Below are positions 50,161-59,905 of a stretch of DNA of 64,000 nt, in pieces. The translations under genes and the position numbers were made by a program. This stretch comes from UBA1738 sp045655325. GTDB taxonomy: Bacteria > Bacillota > Clostridia > UBA1381. How positions within the stretch are numbered: the first letter of the stretch is position 1; the number at the start of each line of letters is the position of its first letter. The notes below the pieces were generated by a model that was given only the letters and a program-made list of their open reading frames with translations, was not told the origin of the DNA and did not search any database. The stretch is from positions 28,684-92,683 of the forward strand of contig JAZOOY010000056.1 in assembly GCA_045655325.1 (NCBI GenBank). The letters are read 5' to 3'.

Positions 50161-51402
50161 TTAACCGAACATTGCCAAAAGTACTCCTGCTGCGATAGCA
50201 GAGCCGATAACACCAGCCACGTTTGGTCCCATAGCGTGCATCAATAGGAAATTCTTTGGATTTTCTTTCTGTCCAACCATCTGTGATACACGAGCCGCCA
50301 TAGGAACGGCTGAAACGCCGGCACTACCAATTAGCGGATTTATCTTTGTCTTTAGGAATAGGTTCATAAACTTAGCAAGTAATACACCACCTGCTGTACC
50401 CATACCGAAGGCTACAACGCCCATTACGATAATACAGATTGTTAACGGATTTAAGAATGTAGCCGCTGTTGCTGTTGCACCTACTGAAATTCCAAGGAAT
50501 ATTGTAACAATATTCATAAGCTCGTTCTGAACTGTTTTAGCTAGTCTTTCGCATACGCCTGATTCTGTTAAAAGGTTACCAAGCATAAGTGAACCAACAA
50601 GCGGAGCTGCTGATGGTACAAGCCAAGCAACGAAGATTGTAACAACAATTGGGAAAAGAATTTTTTCTGTCTTTGAAACTTGGCGAAGTGCCTTCATTTC
50701 AATCATTCTTTCCTTCTTTGTTGTTAAAGCCTTCATAATTGGTGGCTGAATTACAGGCACAAGCGCCATATATGAATATGCCGCAACTGCAATTGGTCCT
50801 AAGAAGTTAGGTGCAAGCTTTGATGTAACAAAGATTGCTGTAGGGCCGTCTGCACCGCCGATAATACCAACAGATGCCGCCAAATTTTCAAGTGGTGTTC
50901 CTGCAAGAAGATCGCCAAGACCTGATCCCAAAATAACCGGGAATAGCTCACGAACACCTAGGAATGTTACGAAAATACCAAGCTGAGCAGCGGCTCCCAA
51001 AAGCAAACTCTTTGGGTTTGCAATTAGTGGACCGAAGTCTGTCATCGCGCCAACACCGATAAAGATAAGGCAAGGATAAACACCAAGCTTAACGCCAAGA
51101 TATAAAATATCAATAAGTCCCGGTGTTATAACTTTTCCTGCCTCATTTGCAGCACCACCGAATAGGTCCCAGTGAACGTGTCCGCCGGCAAAAAGTTCTT
51201 CGTGATATACTTCTGCACCGATAAGGTTAGTAAGTAGCATACCAAATGCAATTGGTAAAAGTAGTAGTGGTTCAAATTTCTTTACAATAGCAAGATACAG
51301 GAGCAAGCAAGCGATGGCAACCATGATTAATGAATCCCATGCACCGTTTGCAAAAATCTGATAAAATCCTGTCTGCTGGACAAAATTCATTATTGCTTCC
51401 AT
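50161..51402 (-). CDS. oadB: Na+-translocating decarboxylase beta subunit
   Basis: A 413-residue polytopic membrane protein of the OadB/GcdB/MmdB family, with about nine to eleven helices. The hallmark GIIGGADGPTAIFVTSKLAP holds the Asp that binds Na+, and GLGMGT-like gating segments are seen near the end (MGTAGGVLLAKF). It decarboxylates carboxybiotin and pumps Na+. The start is at 51402, 15 bp after the biotin carrier gene. Specificity (oxaloacetate, methylmalonyl-CoA, glutaconyl-CoA) is set by the alpha subunit. Confidence 0.95.
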   Translation of the reverse strand: MEAIMNFVQQTGFYQIFANGAWDSLIMVAIACLLLYLAIVKKFEPLLLLPIAFGMLLTNLIGAEVYHEELFAGGHVHWDLFGGAANEAGKVITPGLIDILYLGVKLGVYPCLIFIGVGAMTDFGPLIANPKSLLLGAAAQLGIFVTFLGVRELFPVILGSGLGDLLAGTPLENLAASVGIIGGADGPTAIFVTSKLAPNFLGPIAVAAYSYMALVPVIQPPIMKALTTKKERMIEMKALRQVSKTEKILFPIVVTIFVAWLVPSAAPLVGSLMLGNLLTESGVCERLAKTVQNELMNIVTIFLGISVGATATAATFLNPLTICIIVMGVVAFGMGTAGGVLLAKFMNLFLKTKINPLIGSAGVSAVPMAARVSQMVGQKENPKNFLLMHAMGPNVAGVIGSAIAAGVLLAMFG

Positions 51403-51417
51403 CTATTTGTCCCCCGA

Positions 51418-51759
51418 TTATTTAATTGTGCAAAGAGCATCGCCTGTCTGAACAGATGCACCCTTTGTTACCCCGATTGATGTAATAACGCCGTCAGTTC
51501 CTGCCATGATTTCGTTTTCCATCTTCATAGCTTCCAAGATCATTAGAACCTGACCCTTTTTAACGCTGTCACCAACATTTACCTTAACGTCAAGGATTGT
51601 TCCAGGCATTGGGCTCTGTATTGCTTCGCCTTCGCCTGATGCCTGTGGTGCTGGTGCAGCAGGAGCTACACTTGGAGCTGCCTTTGCTTCAGTTTCGCTC
51701 ATAAGCTCGATTTCGATTTCATAACTTGTTCCGTTTACGTTTACTCTATACTTTTTCAT
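51418..51759 (-). CDS. Biotin carboxyl carrier protein of the decarboxylase
   Basis: A 113-residue biotin/lipoyl-attachment protein. The biotinylated Lys79 lies in the canonical EAMKMEN. An Ala/Pro linker (residues 27-42) connects an N-terminal strand that contacts OadG or OadA to the biotin domain. It shuttles carboxybiotin from OadA to OadB. Confidence 0.93.
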   Translation of the reverse strand: MKKYRVNVNGTSYEIEIELMSETEAKAAPSVAPAAPAPQASGEGEAIQSPMPGTILDVKVNVGDSVKKGQVLMILEAMKMENEIMAGTDGVITSIGVTKGASVQTGDALCTIK

Positions 51760-51780
51760 TTTTGTTTTTCCTTTCTGTCT

Positions 51781-52062
51781 TTAGATTCTCTTGAATGATT
51801 TTACTCTGATATTGTTAGCTTCTGTGCCAAGTTCTTCCGCGATTACCGCACAGCATGCTGCAACAATTTCCTGCTTGTTCTGGATTGGTGCATTATTGGC
51901 TACAGGTGCAGCCACACTTTGTACCGCTTCAGATTTTTTACCTTTTTCAAAAAACTTTACTATGGCACTCATAATATAGCATAAAACAATAATTGCGACA
52001 AGTCCTACAAATACTGTTCCCATGCCGAGTCCCACTACCAATGCAGATGATACTTCTGTCAT
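51781..52062 (-). CDS. oadG: OadG-family gamma subunit
   Basis: A 93-residue protein with one N-terminal membrane helix (VVGLGMGTVFVGLVAIIVLCYIM in pieces, residues 9-31), a charged linker, and a C-terminal helix with AACCAVIAEELG, common in OadG-related subunits. It anchors the complex. It is the first gene of the operon; the promoter lies at 52126-52154. Confidence 0.88.
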   Translation of the reverse strand: MTEVSSALVVGLGMGTVFVGLVAIIVLCYIMSAIVKFFEKGKKSEAVQSVAAPVANNAPIQNKQEIVAACCAVIAEELGTEANNIRVKSFKRI

Positions 52063-52125
52063 TTTTCTATGTCCTCCTCTCGGTGTTTTGTTTGCTTGAA
52101 ATAATAAAATTTTTCCTCACTATAC

Positions 52126-52154
52126 ATTTTACTACAATTTCCAATATTTTGCAA
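52126..52154 (-). promoter_or_regulatory. Promoter of the oad-tyrS operon
   Basis: Minus strand TTGCAA (52154-52149), 17-bp spacer, TAAAAT (52131-52126). The 65-bp leader shows no T-box or riboswitch signature, only an AGGAGG ribosome site. Confidence 0.65.
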
Positions 52155-52251
52155 GCACTTTGCCAAATTTTCTACAGCTTAATTTACAGGCAAAAACCAC
52201 TACTTTTATTTTTATCATTTTTGCATAAATTATTGAGTTTTTTAAATAAAA

Positions 52252-52274
52252 AAACAGACCTTTGTGGCCTGTTT
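52252..52274 (-). terminator. Intrinsic terminator of the pseudouridine synthase operon
   Basis: AAACAGACC pairs with GGCCTGTTT through one G-U (loop of 5), followed on the minus strand by seven T. Confidence 0.88.
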
Positions 52275-52281
52275 CCTTTTA

Positions 52282-53007
52282 CTATAGATTTTTAAGATAG
52301 TTTATTTCGTGGGATGTTAAGTGTCGCCATCTTCCAAGTGGCAGATTGCCAAGCTCCACTGTGCCGATGCTTACTCTCTGAAGTTCCTTGACTTTAGAGC
52401 CCACCGCCTCAAACATACGTCTTACCTGACGGTTTTTACCCTCGTGGATGGTGATTTTTATGGTGGTATGACCATTTTCCGCATCAAGCATTTCAACCTG
52501 GGCAGGGCTTGTTACAAAGCCGTCATCAAGCTTTACGCCACGGCGGAGTTGAGCAAGTCCCTTAATGGTAATTCCGCCCTTTAAAACGGCAATATATGTT
52601 TTTTCAATGTTATGCTTTGGATGAGTTACCTTATATGTGAAATCGCCATCGTTTGTTAAAAGTAAAAGTCCCTCGGTTTCATAGTCAAGACGTCCCACAG
52701 GGAAAATACGCTCGTGTATTTCTGTGCCGATAAGGTCGATTACAGTCGGTCTTTCAAACTGGTCCTTTACGGTTGTAACATAGCCCACAGGTTTATTAAG
52801 CATAATGTAAAACATTTTTCCGCTTGGCTTTATCACCTTTCCGTCAAGTTTTACAGTATCAGCACCGATTTCCACCTTTACGCCCTGTTCGGTTATTTTT
52901 TCGCCATTTACGGTAACACGTCCAGCTGAAATAATCTCTTCAGCACCACGGCGTGATGCCGCTCCGCACATAGCCATATATTTTTGAAGTCTTACTATTT
53001 CTCCCAT
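52282..53007 (-). CDS. RsuA/RluB-family pseudouridine synthase
   Basis: A 241-residue enzyme that turns uridine into pseudouridine in rRNA. The N-terminal S4 domain (VRLQKYMAMCGAASRRGAEEII) binds RNA; the catalytic domain has the family motif II PVGRLDYETEGLLLLTNDG with catalytic Asp, and GKNRQVRRMFEAVG near the end. Starts at ATG 53007, overlapping the upstream stop by one base. RluB is more likely than RsuA from the motif style. Confidence 0.93.
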   Translation of the reverse strand: MGEIVRLQKYMAMCGAASRRGAEEIISAGRVTVNGEKITEQGVKVEIGADTVKLDGKVIKPSGKMFYIMLNKPVGYVTTVKDQFERPTVIDLIGTEIHERIFPVGRLDYETEGLLLLTNDGDFTYKVTHPKHNIEKTYIAVLKGGITIKGLAQLRRGVKLDDGFVTSPAQVEMLDAENGHTTIKITIHEGKNRQVRRMFEAVGSKVKELQRVSIGTVELGNLPLGRWRHLTSHEINYLKNL

Positions 53008-53933
53008 TAGTTCTCTCCTTTTTGCATCAGCTTGCAAATTAATTCGTTGTCGTTTATTTTAACTCCATACTTCTGAAGTTTGTCTATCTTTTTCTTTTCC
53101 TTTTCTGCGAATAAACAGGATTTGCAAATTAAAATATTCTCATATTTTTTCAAATCTTTCGGAAGATGAATTTCGTCTGTTACGTCAAATGCATATCCCG
53201 CTTCTGCCAGCATATCGCAATAATATGTACTTTCAACAGCAGATGAAAGCGCAGGTGTTTCAAGCCTGTTTGGACGGTTTTTGATTTCACCCTGTATGAA
53301 TCTTTCCATAATTCCACGTGCAGGTTTTATGAGCAGGATTTTTGCATCAGCTTTTGTGACTCTTTCAATAGAATCCCCGACCACAACAAAATCTTCACCA
53401 GAAAATCCAAGTTCTTTTTCAACGTTTTCGCTTTTATGTACCAAAAGTGAAAGTCCTGCCTTTTTTAACATATCAGGGTTTATCATATTTCTCATAAGGT
53501 CATATTGCATTTCAATATCGCCCAAATCAAAAATGATTTCTTTTCCTATGCTCTTGCAGAATCTTTTAAGCGGAAGCATATAGGTTCTTAGGATATACTT
53601 CGCCAGATTCGTGTAGTACCAAGAACGAACAGAGCTTATTTCTATCTCATCATCAAAAAGTTCGTACAAAATCTCGTTATTTTCTTCATCAATCTTGCAC
53701 ATTTTAGCAATCCTTGAGTTCCAGATTGGTCCGCTTATTTCGGGTACAGGAACTATAAATCCCTTTATATCATCCTGCAGAGCACCTTTCACGTCTTTGG
53801 TGCTTACATACCTGATTTCTCCGTTTTGGGTAGCTATCTTTCCTGCATGCTGACACAAAATCTGCACAGATTTTAGGGTATCTGCCGAAAGCCTTATCAT
53901 ATTCTTAAAGTCGATATCCGCTTTATTGCTCAA
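53007..53933 (-). CDS. Hypothetical conserved-looking protein
   Basis: A 308-residue soluble protein I cannot place. It is alpha/beta (FVVVGDSIERVTKADAKILLI, NILICKSCLFAEKEKKKIDKLQKYG) and perhaps a TIM-barrel or Rossmann-like fold. No signal peptide. It overlaps the FAD-dependent oxidoreductase gene upstream by 4 bp and the pseudouridine synthase gene downstream by one base, so it belongs to a tightly packed operon. Confidence 0.75.
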   Translation of the reverse strand: MSNKADIDFKNMIRLSADTLKSVQILCQHAGKIATQNGEIRYVSTKDVKGALQDDIKGFIVPVPEISGPIWNSRIAKMCKIDEENNEILYELFDDEIEISSVRSWYYTNLAKYILRTYMLPLKRFCKSIGKEIIFDLGDIEMQYDLMRNMINPDMLKKAGLSLLVHKSENVEKELGFSGEDFVVVGDSIERVTKADAKILLIKPARGIMERFIQGEIKNRPNRLETPALSSAVESTYYCDMLAEAGYAFDVTDEIHLPKDLKKYENILICKSCLFAEKEKKKIDKLQKYGVKINDNELICKLMQKGEN

Positions 53934-55486
53934 TCCTGCGCCATTCCTTTCTGTGCCACTTTCTCTGCAACCTTTATTCCGTCAACGGCAGCACTCATTA
54001 TTCCGCCTGCATATCCCGCACCTTCACCTGCAGGATATAGCCCACCAATATCTGCCATATAGCTTTCTTTATCTCTCACAATTCGAACAGGCGCAGAACT
54101 TCTTGTTTCAGGCGCTGTCATAACTGCACCGCCGTCTGCAAAGCCTTTCAGCTTTCTGTCAAATTCCTTTATGGCAAGTTTTAGTGTTTCTGTAACAAAT
54201 CCGGGGAACACTTCCGCTATATTGCAAAATTCAACTCCCGGTCTGTATGTGGGCTCTATTTTTTCCTTAGTTTCTACACCAAGGAAATCTGCCACATACT
54301 GTGCTGGTGCTTTGTAATTGCTTCCTGCCAAAAAGAATGCTTTCTTCTCAATTTTCTCCTGAAAATCCACGCCTGAAAGTGGGTCACTTGATGGGAAGTC
54401 ATCTGTGGTTACATTAACTAATAACGCACTGTTTGCATTTCTTCCACATCTTGCATTATTGCTCATTCCGTTTGTCACAACTCCACCGTGAAAGGATGCA
54501 GATGCCACAACCTCACCGCCAGGGCACATACAGAAAGTATATGCACTTCTGCCGTTTTCAAAATGTGCAGACAGCTTATAGTCTGCACTGCCAAGCTTGT
54601 CCCAAAATTTACCGTATTGGCTCTTATTTATCATTTCCTGACTATGCTCAATTCTCACGCCAACGGAAAAGTTTTTCGGTTCCATTTTGATGCCAAGATT
54701 CTGAAGCATTCGGTAGGTATCACGAGCAGAGTGTCCGATTGCAAGAATCAGGTTATCGGTTTTGATTTCGTATTTCCCGTCTGCATTTTCCACTTCCACA
54801 CCGCATACTGCGTTATTGTCAGTTAATATACCAACTACCTTGTTTAAAAATCTCACTTCACCGCCAAGGTTCTCTATTTCTATGCGGATATTCTTTACCA
54901 CATTCCTTAAAATATCTGTGCCAATATGCGGTTTTGCGGTGTATGTTATCTCATTTGGTGCACCAAACTCTGCAAAAGTATCAAGTACAAACTGACATCT
55001 TTCATCGTTAATTCCGCTATTAAGCTTACCGTCAGAAAAAGTGCCTGCACCGCCTTCGCCAAACTGCACGTTTGTTCTTTCATCAAGCTTTCCTGTGCTC
55101 CAAAATTCTTCTACCGCATTATGTCTTGCGTCAACGTCTGCTCCACGTTCTAAAAGAATAGGCTTTTGCCCTGCTTTTGCCAGCATAAGTCCCGCAAAAA
55201 GACCGCAAGGGCCTGTTCCCACAATAACAGGGCGGTTTTTAAGTGCCTTGCAAGTTGGGAATGTGTACTTTTTCTCTATATATTCCGAAAATCCGTTTAT
55301 TTTCTTTTTAGTTGTTGCCACTACTGTATAAACATAGTGAACATCGGCTTTTTTTCGTGCATCTATGGCCTTTTTGATTACCTTGTAATCTGAAATGTCG
55401 CTTTCCGCCACTTTTGCACGTTTTGCAATATGCTTTTTTGTAAGTTCTTCGCCGATTGCAACTTTTATATTATCAATTCTTATCAA
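53930..55486 (-). CDS. FAD-dependent oxidoreductase (COG2509-like)
   Basis: A 518-residue flavoprotein. An N-terminal 90-residue domain precedes the dinucleotide-binding motif PVIVGTGPCGLFAGLMLAKAG (GxGxxG region), followed by NVQFGEGGAGTFSDGKLNSG, which is typical of the COG2509 dehydrogenase group, and APETRSSAPVRIVRD and GLYPAGEGAGYAGGIMSAA near the C-terminus. The substrate is unknown. The start overlaps the HI0933-type gene by 4 bp. Confidence 0.9.
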   Translation of the reverse strand: MIRIDNIKVAIGEELTKKHIAKRAKVAESDISDYKVIKKAIDARKKADVHYVYTVVATTKKKINGFSEYIEKKYTFPTCKALKNRPVIVGTGPCGLFAGLMLAKAGQKPILLERGADVDARHNAVEEFWSTGKLDERTNVQFGEGGAGTFSDGKLNSGINDERCQFVLDTFAEFGAPNEITYTAKPHIGTDILRNVVKNIRIEIENLGGEVRFLNKVVGILTDNNAVCGVEVENADGKYEIKTDNLILAIGHSARDTYRMLQNLGIKMEPKNFSVGVRIEHSQEMINKSQYGKFWDKLGSADYKLSAHFENGRSAYTFCMCPGGEVVASASFHGGVVTNGMSNNARCGRNANSALLVNVTTDDFPSSDPLSGVDFQEKIEKKAFFLAGSNYKAPAQYVADFLGVETKEKIEPTYRPGVEFCNIAEVFPGFVTETLKLAIKEFDRKLKGFADGGAVMTAPETRSSAPVRIVRDKESYMADIGGLYPAGEGAGYAGGIMSAAVDGIKVAEKVAQKGMAQD

Positions 55487-56667
55487 AGTACGGCCTCACT
55501 TCCTGCCATTTTTCCCGAAGCCCACGCCCACTGCAGATTATATCCACCGCAAGGGCCATCAATGTCAAGGACTTCACCTGTTATGTATAGGCCTGGGCAG
55601 AGCTTTGATTCCATAGTTTTTTGGTCAACTTCCGAAAGTTCAATTCCGCCTGCTGTAACCTGCGCATTATCCCAAGGCATTGTCCCTGTAACGTCAAAAC
55701 GCCATGACTTGATTTTCTTTGCAATCTTTTTAATCTCGTCATCTTTTAACGTATCGCTCATTTTAGAAAGCGGAGAGATTCCGCATTCTTTTAATAGAAA
55801 ATGCGCTAAAGCCTTATTTAAAATACCGATAAGGTATGTTTCCATTGTCTGCTTTGGTCTGGCTTTAAGGATTTTGACCACTTCATCTTCTGTGTAATCA
55901 GGTAAAAGGTCAAGGAAAACAGGTTCGCCCTTTTTCACGTATTTGGCAAGTCCAAAAACAGGTATTCCTGAAATTCCGTAGTTATTGAACTGAATTTCAC
56001 CAATGTCGCTCTTTCCGTCTTGAGTTGTAACTTTTCCGTATGCACGAACTCCGCCAACGCTTTTTTCGCATTTAAGCTGAACCAAGGACGGCACAAGTTT
56101 TGTGGTATGATGTCCAAAGGCCTTTAGCAGTTCATAACCTTTTCCGTCGGAACCCGATTTTGGTGATGCCATACCTCCTGTTGCTACTATCACCTTTTTC
56201 GCATGAACCTTTTCATTTTTTGAATAAATTACAAAGCCATCATTTGATTTTTCAATCTTTTGCACGTCAAAGTCCACTATTTCTTTTACTGAAAGTCTTG
56301 AAAGTTCAAACCTTAAAACGTCAAGAACGGCTGTTGCCTGACCAGACAGCGGATATACTCTACCCTCTGCCTCTTCTTTTGATAAAAGTCCCAGTTCTTC
56401 AAAAAAGGTTATAACTTCTCTAGGTGAAAAGCACTCAAAGCCAGAGGCTACAAACTCTTGGTTGTAGTCTTCTGGCCTCGCATTTATATTCGTGAAATTA
56501 CAACGTCCGTTGCCTGTTGCAAGAATCTTCTTGCCTATGCGGGGATTTTTTTCAAGAATGCACACCTTTTTGCCACTTCTTGCCGCAAAAATGGCTGCCA
56601 TTATTCCCGATGCTCCACCGCCTATCACTGCTACATCAATCTTCACTTTTTTCCTGTTCCTTTTCAT
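55483..56667 (-). CDS. HI0933/YhiN-family FAD oxidoreductase
   Basis: A 394-residue flavoprotein with DVAVIGGGASGIMAAIFAARSGKKV at the N-terminus, ATGNGRCNFTN, and the C-terminal TGEVLDIDGPCGGYNLQWAWASG signature of the HI0933 (YhiN) family. The reaction is not established. The ATG at 56667 overlaps the transporter gene by 32 bp; a GTG at 56646 behind a purine-rich AGGAACAGG would shorten the overlap and still keep the whole nucleotide-binding fold. Confidence 0.92.
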   Translation of the reverse strand: MKRNRKKVKIDVAVIGGGASGIMAAIFAARSGKKVCILEKNPRIGKKILATGNGRCNFTNINARPEDYNQEFVASGFECFSPREVITFFEELGLLSKEEAEGRVYPLSGQATAVLDVLRFELSRLSVKEIVDFDVQKIEKSNDGFVIYSKNEKVHAKKVIVATGGMASPKSGSDGKGYELLKAFGHHTTKLVPSLVQLKCEKSVGGVRAYGKVTTQDGKSDIGEIQFNNYGISGIPVFGLAKYVKKGEPVFLDLLPDYTEDEVVKILKARPKQTMETYLIGILNKALAHFLLKECGISPLSKMSDTLKDDEIKKIAKKIKSWRFDVTGTMPWDNAQVTAGGIELSEVDQKTMESKLCPGLYITGEVLDIDGPCGGYNLQWAWASGKMAGSEAVL

Positions 56668-57763
56668 CTATAAACTCGCCAAGTGCCATTTTTATTGTAA
56701 CAACAATTGGTACTGAAATTATCATTCCAACGATTCCGAAAAGTCCGCCACCTAGTGTTACTGCAAGGATTATTAGTAGCGGTGATGCGTCTAAAACGTC
56801 GCCCATAATCTTCGGGCTTGTGAAGTTACCGTCAATCTGCTGAAGGATTATAAGTGCAATAGCTGCCCATAGTGCCTGAAAAAATCCGCCTGTTAGTAGG
56901 GTTATCAATACTGCAATACATCCTGCAATAATTGCACCGAAATATGGGATAAGGTTGAATATACCTATCATAATACCAAGGATTATTGCGTATTTTACTC
57001 TCAAAATTGAAAGCACAATTGTTGCTAAAACTGCCATTATTGTTGCCGCCAAAAGCAAGCAGAACAGGTATTTTGAGAAAATGTTGTTTATTTTTCTTAC
57101 ATTTTCAATAAGTCTTTCTGCCTTTTCTTCTTTCAGAAGAACTCTTGCAATACGCTTTGATGATGCCTTGATTTTTTCCTTTTCAATCAGCATGTATACT
57201 GAAACGATAATTCCGATAAGTATGTTGATAACGCCTGATGTTATATTAACAACACCTTTTGCATACTTGCCGAACTCTGCAATATCAATTTTGCCAAGGA
57301 ATGTGTTAAATGCATTTATTATGTTTGCCTCATTGATTTCAAACAAAGTAAAACCATACTGTTTCTGCAAGTTTTCAATTGTGTCAAGTGCTTCGTTTAT
57401 ATATCCCGGAATATTGAAATACAAATCAACAAAGTTTCGGTATAATGCCGGTGCAATGGCGCTTATTGCTATATAAAACAGCAAAGCTGTGATAAGGTAC
57501 ACACCGATTATGCTTATTCCTTTGCTTCTTTTTTTAACAAATCCGTACTTGCTTTTTTGACATAGCTTGTCAATCTTGGTTGCAGGAATATTAAGAATAT
57601 ACGCAATAACAAAACCGATAACAAAAGGAGTCAGACTCTTTACTATACTGCCTATCACCTCTGCCACCTTATAAAAGTTATCAAATGTTTTGTAAACCGC
57701 TATAACTGCAACCGCAAAAACAAAGGCGATTATCCAGCTTCTGTATTTGTCAAATTTCTTCAT
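56636..57763 (-). CDS. AI-2E/PerM-family membrane transporter
   Basis: A 375-residue membrane protein of the AI-2E family with about seven to eight helices. The N-terminal helix pair, the long extracellular segment (about 95-150) and the C-terminal IGIFNLIPYFGAIIAGCIAVLI and LQQIDGNFTSPKIMGDVLDASPLLIILAV-type region (quoted in parts) are characteristic. Family members export autoinducer-2 or act as Na+/H+ antiporters; which applies here is unknown. The tail is charged (DEKEQEKSED). Confidence 0.9.
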   Translation of the reverse strand: MKKFDKYRSWIIAFVFAVAVIAVYKTFDNFYKVAEVIGSIVKSLTPFVIGFVIAYILNIPATKIDKLCQKSKYGFVKKRSKGISIIGVYLITALLFYIAISAIAPALYRNFVDLYFNIPGYINEALDTIENLQKQYGFTLFEINEANIINAFNTFLGKIDIAEFGKYAKGVVNITSGVINILIGIIVSVYMLIEKEKIKASSKRIARVLLKEEKAERLIENVRKINNIFSKYLFCLLLAATIMAVLATIVLSILRVKYAIILGIMIGIFNLIPYFGAIIAGCIAVLITLLTGGFFQALWAAIALIILQQIDGNFTSPKIMGDVLDASPLLIILAVTLGGGLFGIVGMIISVPIVVTIKMALGEFIDEKEQEKSED

Positions 57764-57782
57764 TTTTCACCTCATAAAAATT

Positions 57783-57828
57783 CAAGGTTGCCCTGCCAAG
57801 CCCTATGACGCTTTGCAAAGCAACCTTG
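57783..57828 (-). terminator. Terminator of the first SLH gene
   Basis: CAAGGTTGC (57783-57791) pairs with GCAACCTTG (57820-57828), with an inner CTTTGC/GCAAAG stem in the loop; a T-run follows on the minus strand. Confidence 0.7.
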
Positions 57829-57839
57829 TTTATTACCGA

Positions 57840-59660
57840 TTATTCGGCTAGCATTATTGTTATGCCCTGGCAAACAAATATACCATTCTGATATGCGCCG
57901 TATACTTCTATCATATCTCCTGCTTTAATTTTCTTAAGAGTATAGTTCTGGAAGCTTGGCATTACAATGTATCTTGTATCATCTGTACATCTGATGTTTG
58001 TGGTTACTTTTGTGCCTGGCTCTGTAGATACCATTTCAATTGTCTTGGCTTTTTCATTAACTGACACAACTTTTCCTGCAAGTTTTGAACCTACAGCGCC
58101 CACGCTTGCTGTTGCTTCAATCTTAACAATTGCTTCGCTTTCAACAGTGATTTTCATACTGCTTCCAACTTCACAGTCTGCAAGCTTTCCTTCTTTTCCA
58201 TCAACAATTATAACAACGTCTGTTGGAATATCATATGTTGTTTCCTGACCGTCTACATTGATTGTAAGTGTTGGTGTGCTTGAAATTGTGTATGATGTAA
58301 GTACGCCACTTACTGTCTTCTTTGAAGATTGAGCTGTTATAACTGTTAGTACTCCATACTCAAATTTTAAAGTTAATTTATCACCTCTGTATAGGTCAGC
58401 GAATTCTGCAATCTTACTATCCTTTTCAATTCTTGTCTTAGAATTTACAGTTAGCTTCATGCCGTTGTATTTTTCATCTTTATGAGAAATTGTTATTGAA
58501 CCCTTTGGGTCAATAGTTGCAATTGATGCGTCTTTAATCTGTTCGCTTTTCGCTACAGATGTCATTTCAACTACAACATCTCCTGCAAGACCAATTTCTA
58601 CATATTCACCTGACTTAACAGCTGTTATGTTAAGAGCATCTCCGCCAATTGTGATAATTGCATTAGGACTGCACTTATACTGTGTAGCTTCGCCTGTTTC
58701 AGCGTCTTCTACGCTTATCTGAAGATTTCCTTCAGCGCTTGCATATCCTTTATAGATAACCTTTTTAGTTTCTGTAATTTCAGTTGCTAAAATGTCAATA
58801 TATACAACCTTTACTCCGCCGTCATCTTCTGCGTATGTAAGAACTATTGTCTGACCCGGCAATAGGTCTTTGTCTTCTACTTTCTTGCCGTCTTTATAAA
58901 TAACAGTTTCTTTTGCATATCCTATTTCGTCATCATAGTCCTTAATCTTGATGTTATCAGCAGTTGCATCTACCTTTTCAAGTTTTGCAACTTCAAAGTA
59001 GTAGTTTGCACTGTTTGCAGTTTTTGAAAGCATTACGGCAATCTGTCCACGCTGAACTTTTCCGTTTGGTGAGAACTTATTGTCGCTTCCCTGCATTATT
59101 CCCTTTTGAGAAACATAATATACGTACTGCTTTGCTTCGTTTGGAATATCAGCAACGTCACTGTAGTCCATATCAATTAAAACTTCGCCTGTTGCAGTAT
59201 CTTCAGCAAGCATTGTTTTTGTGATAAGGATTGCCGCTTCATATCTTGGCATTGCCTCTGTCTTCTTTTTATCCTTGAAATACTTATCAAGTTCTTTTTC
59301 GGTAATCACACCGCGGTATAAAAGGAATGCGATATCGCCTTCTGCATAAGTAAGGTCGTATGCTTTTAAAACATCTTTATATTCTTTTTTTGCAATTTCA
59401 AGGATGTCTTTATTCATTTCATTATTTGACCCCATCATACGTGCAAAAAGAGCAAAAGCATCTCTTCTTGAAACGTCCTGATCAGGCCTGAATGTACCAT
59501 CATCAAAACCGCTTATAAGGCCTTTTGCAGCCATATCTTCAACATATTCTTTAGCCCAGTGTTTGTCATTTACATCGCTGAATGTGTCCTTAGCCATAAC
59601 AGGCACCATTGTGGACGCAGCAAGCGCTGACGCAAGAAGTATTGATATTATTTTTTTCAT
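57840..59660 (-). CDS. Secreted S-layer-homology (SLH) protein
   Basis: A 606-residue exported protein. A signal peptide (KKIISILLASALAASTMVPVMA, residues 2-23) is followed by SLH repeats over about 25-215 (FSDVNDKHWAKEYVEDMAAKGLISGFDDGTFRPDQ in parts, and YVYYVSQKGIMQGSDNKFSPNG), which bind pyruvylated cell-wall polymer. The rest is beta-rich with many short Gly/Lys/Asp strands. It is probably a cell-surface protein with a second SLH protein encoded upstream. Confidence 0.9.
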   Translation of the reverse strand: MKKIISILLASALAASTMVPVMAKDTFSDVNDKHWAKEYVEDMAAKGLISGFDDGTFRPDQDVSRRDAFALFARMMGSNNEMNKDILEIAKKEYKDVLKAYDLTYAEGDIAFLLYRGVITEKELDKYFKDKKKTEAMPRYEAAILITKTMLAEDTATGEVLIDMDYSDVADIPNEAKQYVYYVSQKGIMQGSDNKFSPNGKVQRGQIAVMLSKTANSANYYFEVAKLEKVDATADNIKIKDYDDEIGYAKETVIYKDGKKVEDKDLLPGQTIVLTYAEDDGGVKVVYIDILATEITETKKVIYKGYASAEGNLQISVEDAETGEATQYKCSPNAIITIGGDALNITAVKSGEYVEIGLAGDVVVEMTSVAKSEQIKDASIATIDPKGSITISHKDEKYNGMKLTVNSKTRIEKDSKIAEFADLYRGDKLTLKFEYGVLTVITAQSSKKTVSGVLTSYTISSTPTLTINVDGQETTYDIPTDVVIIVDGKEGKLADCEVGSSMKITVESEAIVKIEATASVGAVGSKLAGKVVSVNEKAKTIEMVSTEPGTKVTTNIRCTDDTRYIVMPSFQNYTLKKIKAGDMIEVYGAYQNGIFVCQGITIMLAE

Positions 59661-59725
59661 ATTCTCTTCATCCTTTCCGCTGGTTTTATATGTATACCTA
59701 CATTTATATACACTACTATGATTTT

Positions 59726-59754
59726 ATATTAGCATACTATTTTATCATAATCAA
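59726..59754 (-). promoter_or_regulatory. Possible promoter of the 57840-59660 gene
   Basis: Minus strand TTGATT (59754-59749), 17-bp spacer, TAATAT (59731-59726). AT-rich surroundings make the match only suggestive. Confidence 0.4.
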
Positions 59755-59835
59755 TATATCTTTCGAATTTGTATAATATTTGTAACATTTCTATAATTAT
59801 TCCACAACATCTTGTGTTTTTGCTTTTATATGCGG

Positions 59836-59861
59836 AAAAGAACGGCCGTAGCCGTCCTTTT
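59836..59861 (-). terminator. Terminator of the second SLH gene
   Basis: A stem of AAAAG-ACGGC type with a bulged base and loop CGTA, with TTCTTTT on the minus-strand side, 45 bp past the stop of the 59906-62485 gene. Confidence 0.75.
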
Positions 59862-59905
59862 ACCGAAAATTGTATAGAGAAGATATTAAGAGCACCTTTT
59901 TAAAG

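Noticed and set aside
55430..55897. 155-residue open frame on the plus strand
   Set aside because: It is antisense to the HI0933-type oxidoreductase and has no ribosome site.
56955..57476. 173-residue open frame on the plus strand
   Set aside because: It is antisense to the AI-2E-type transporter; hydrophobicity is a mirror effect of the membrane helices.
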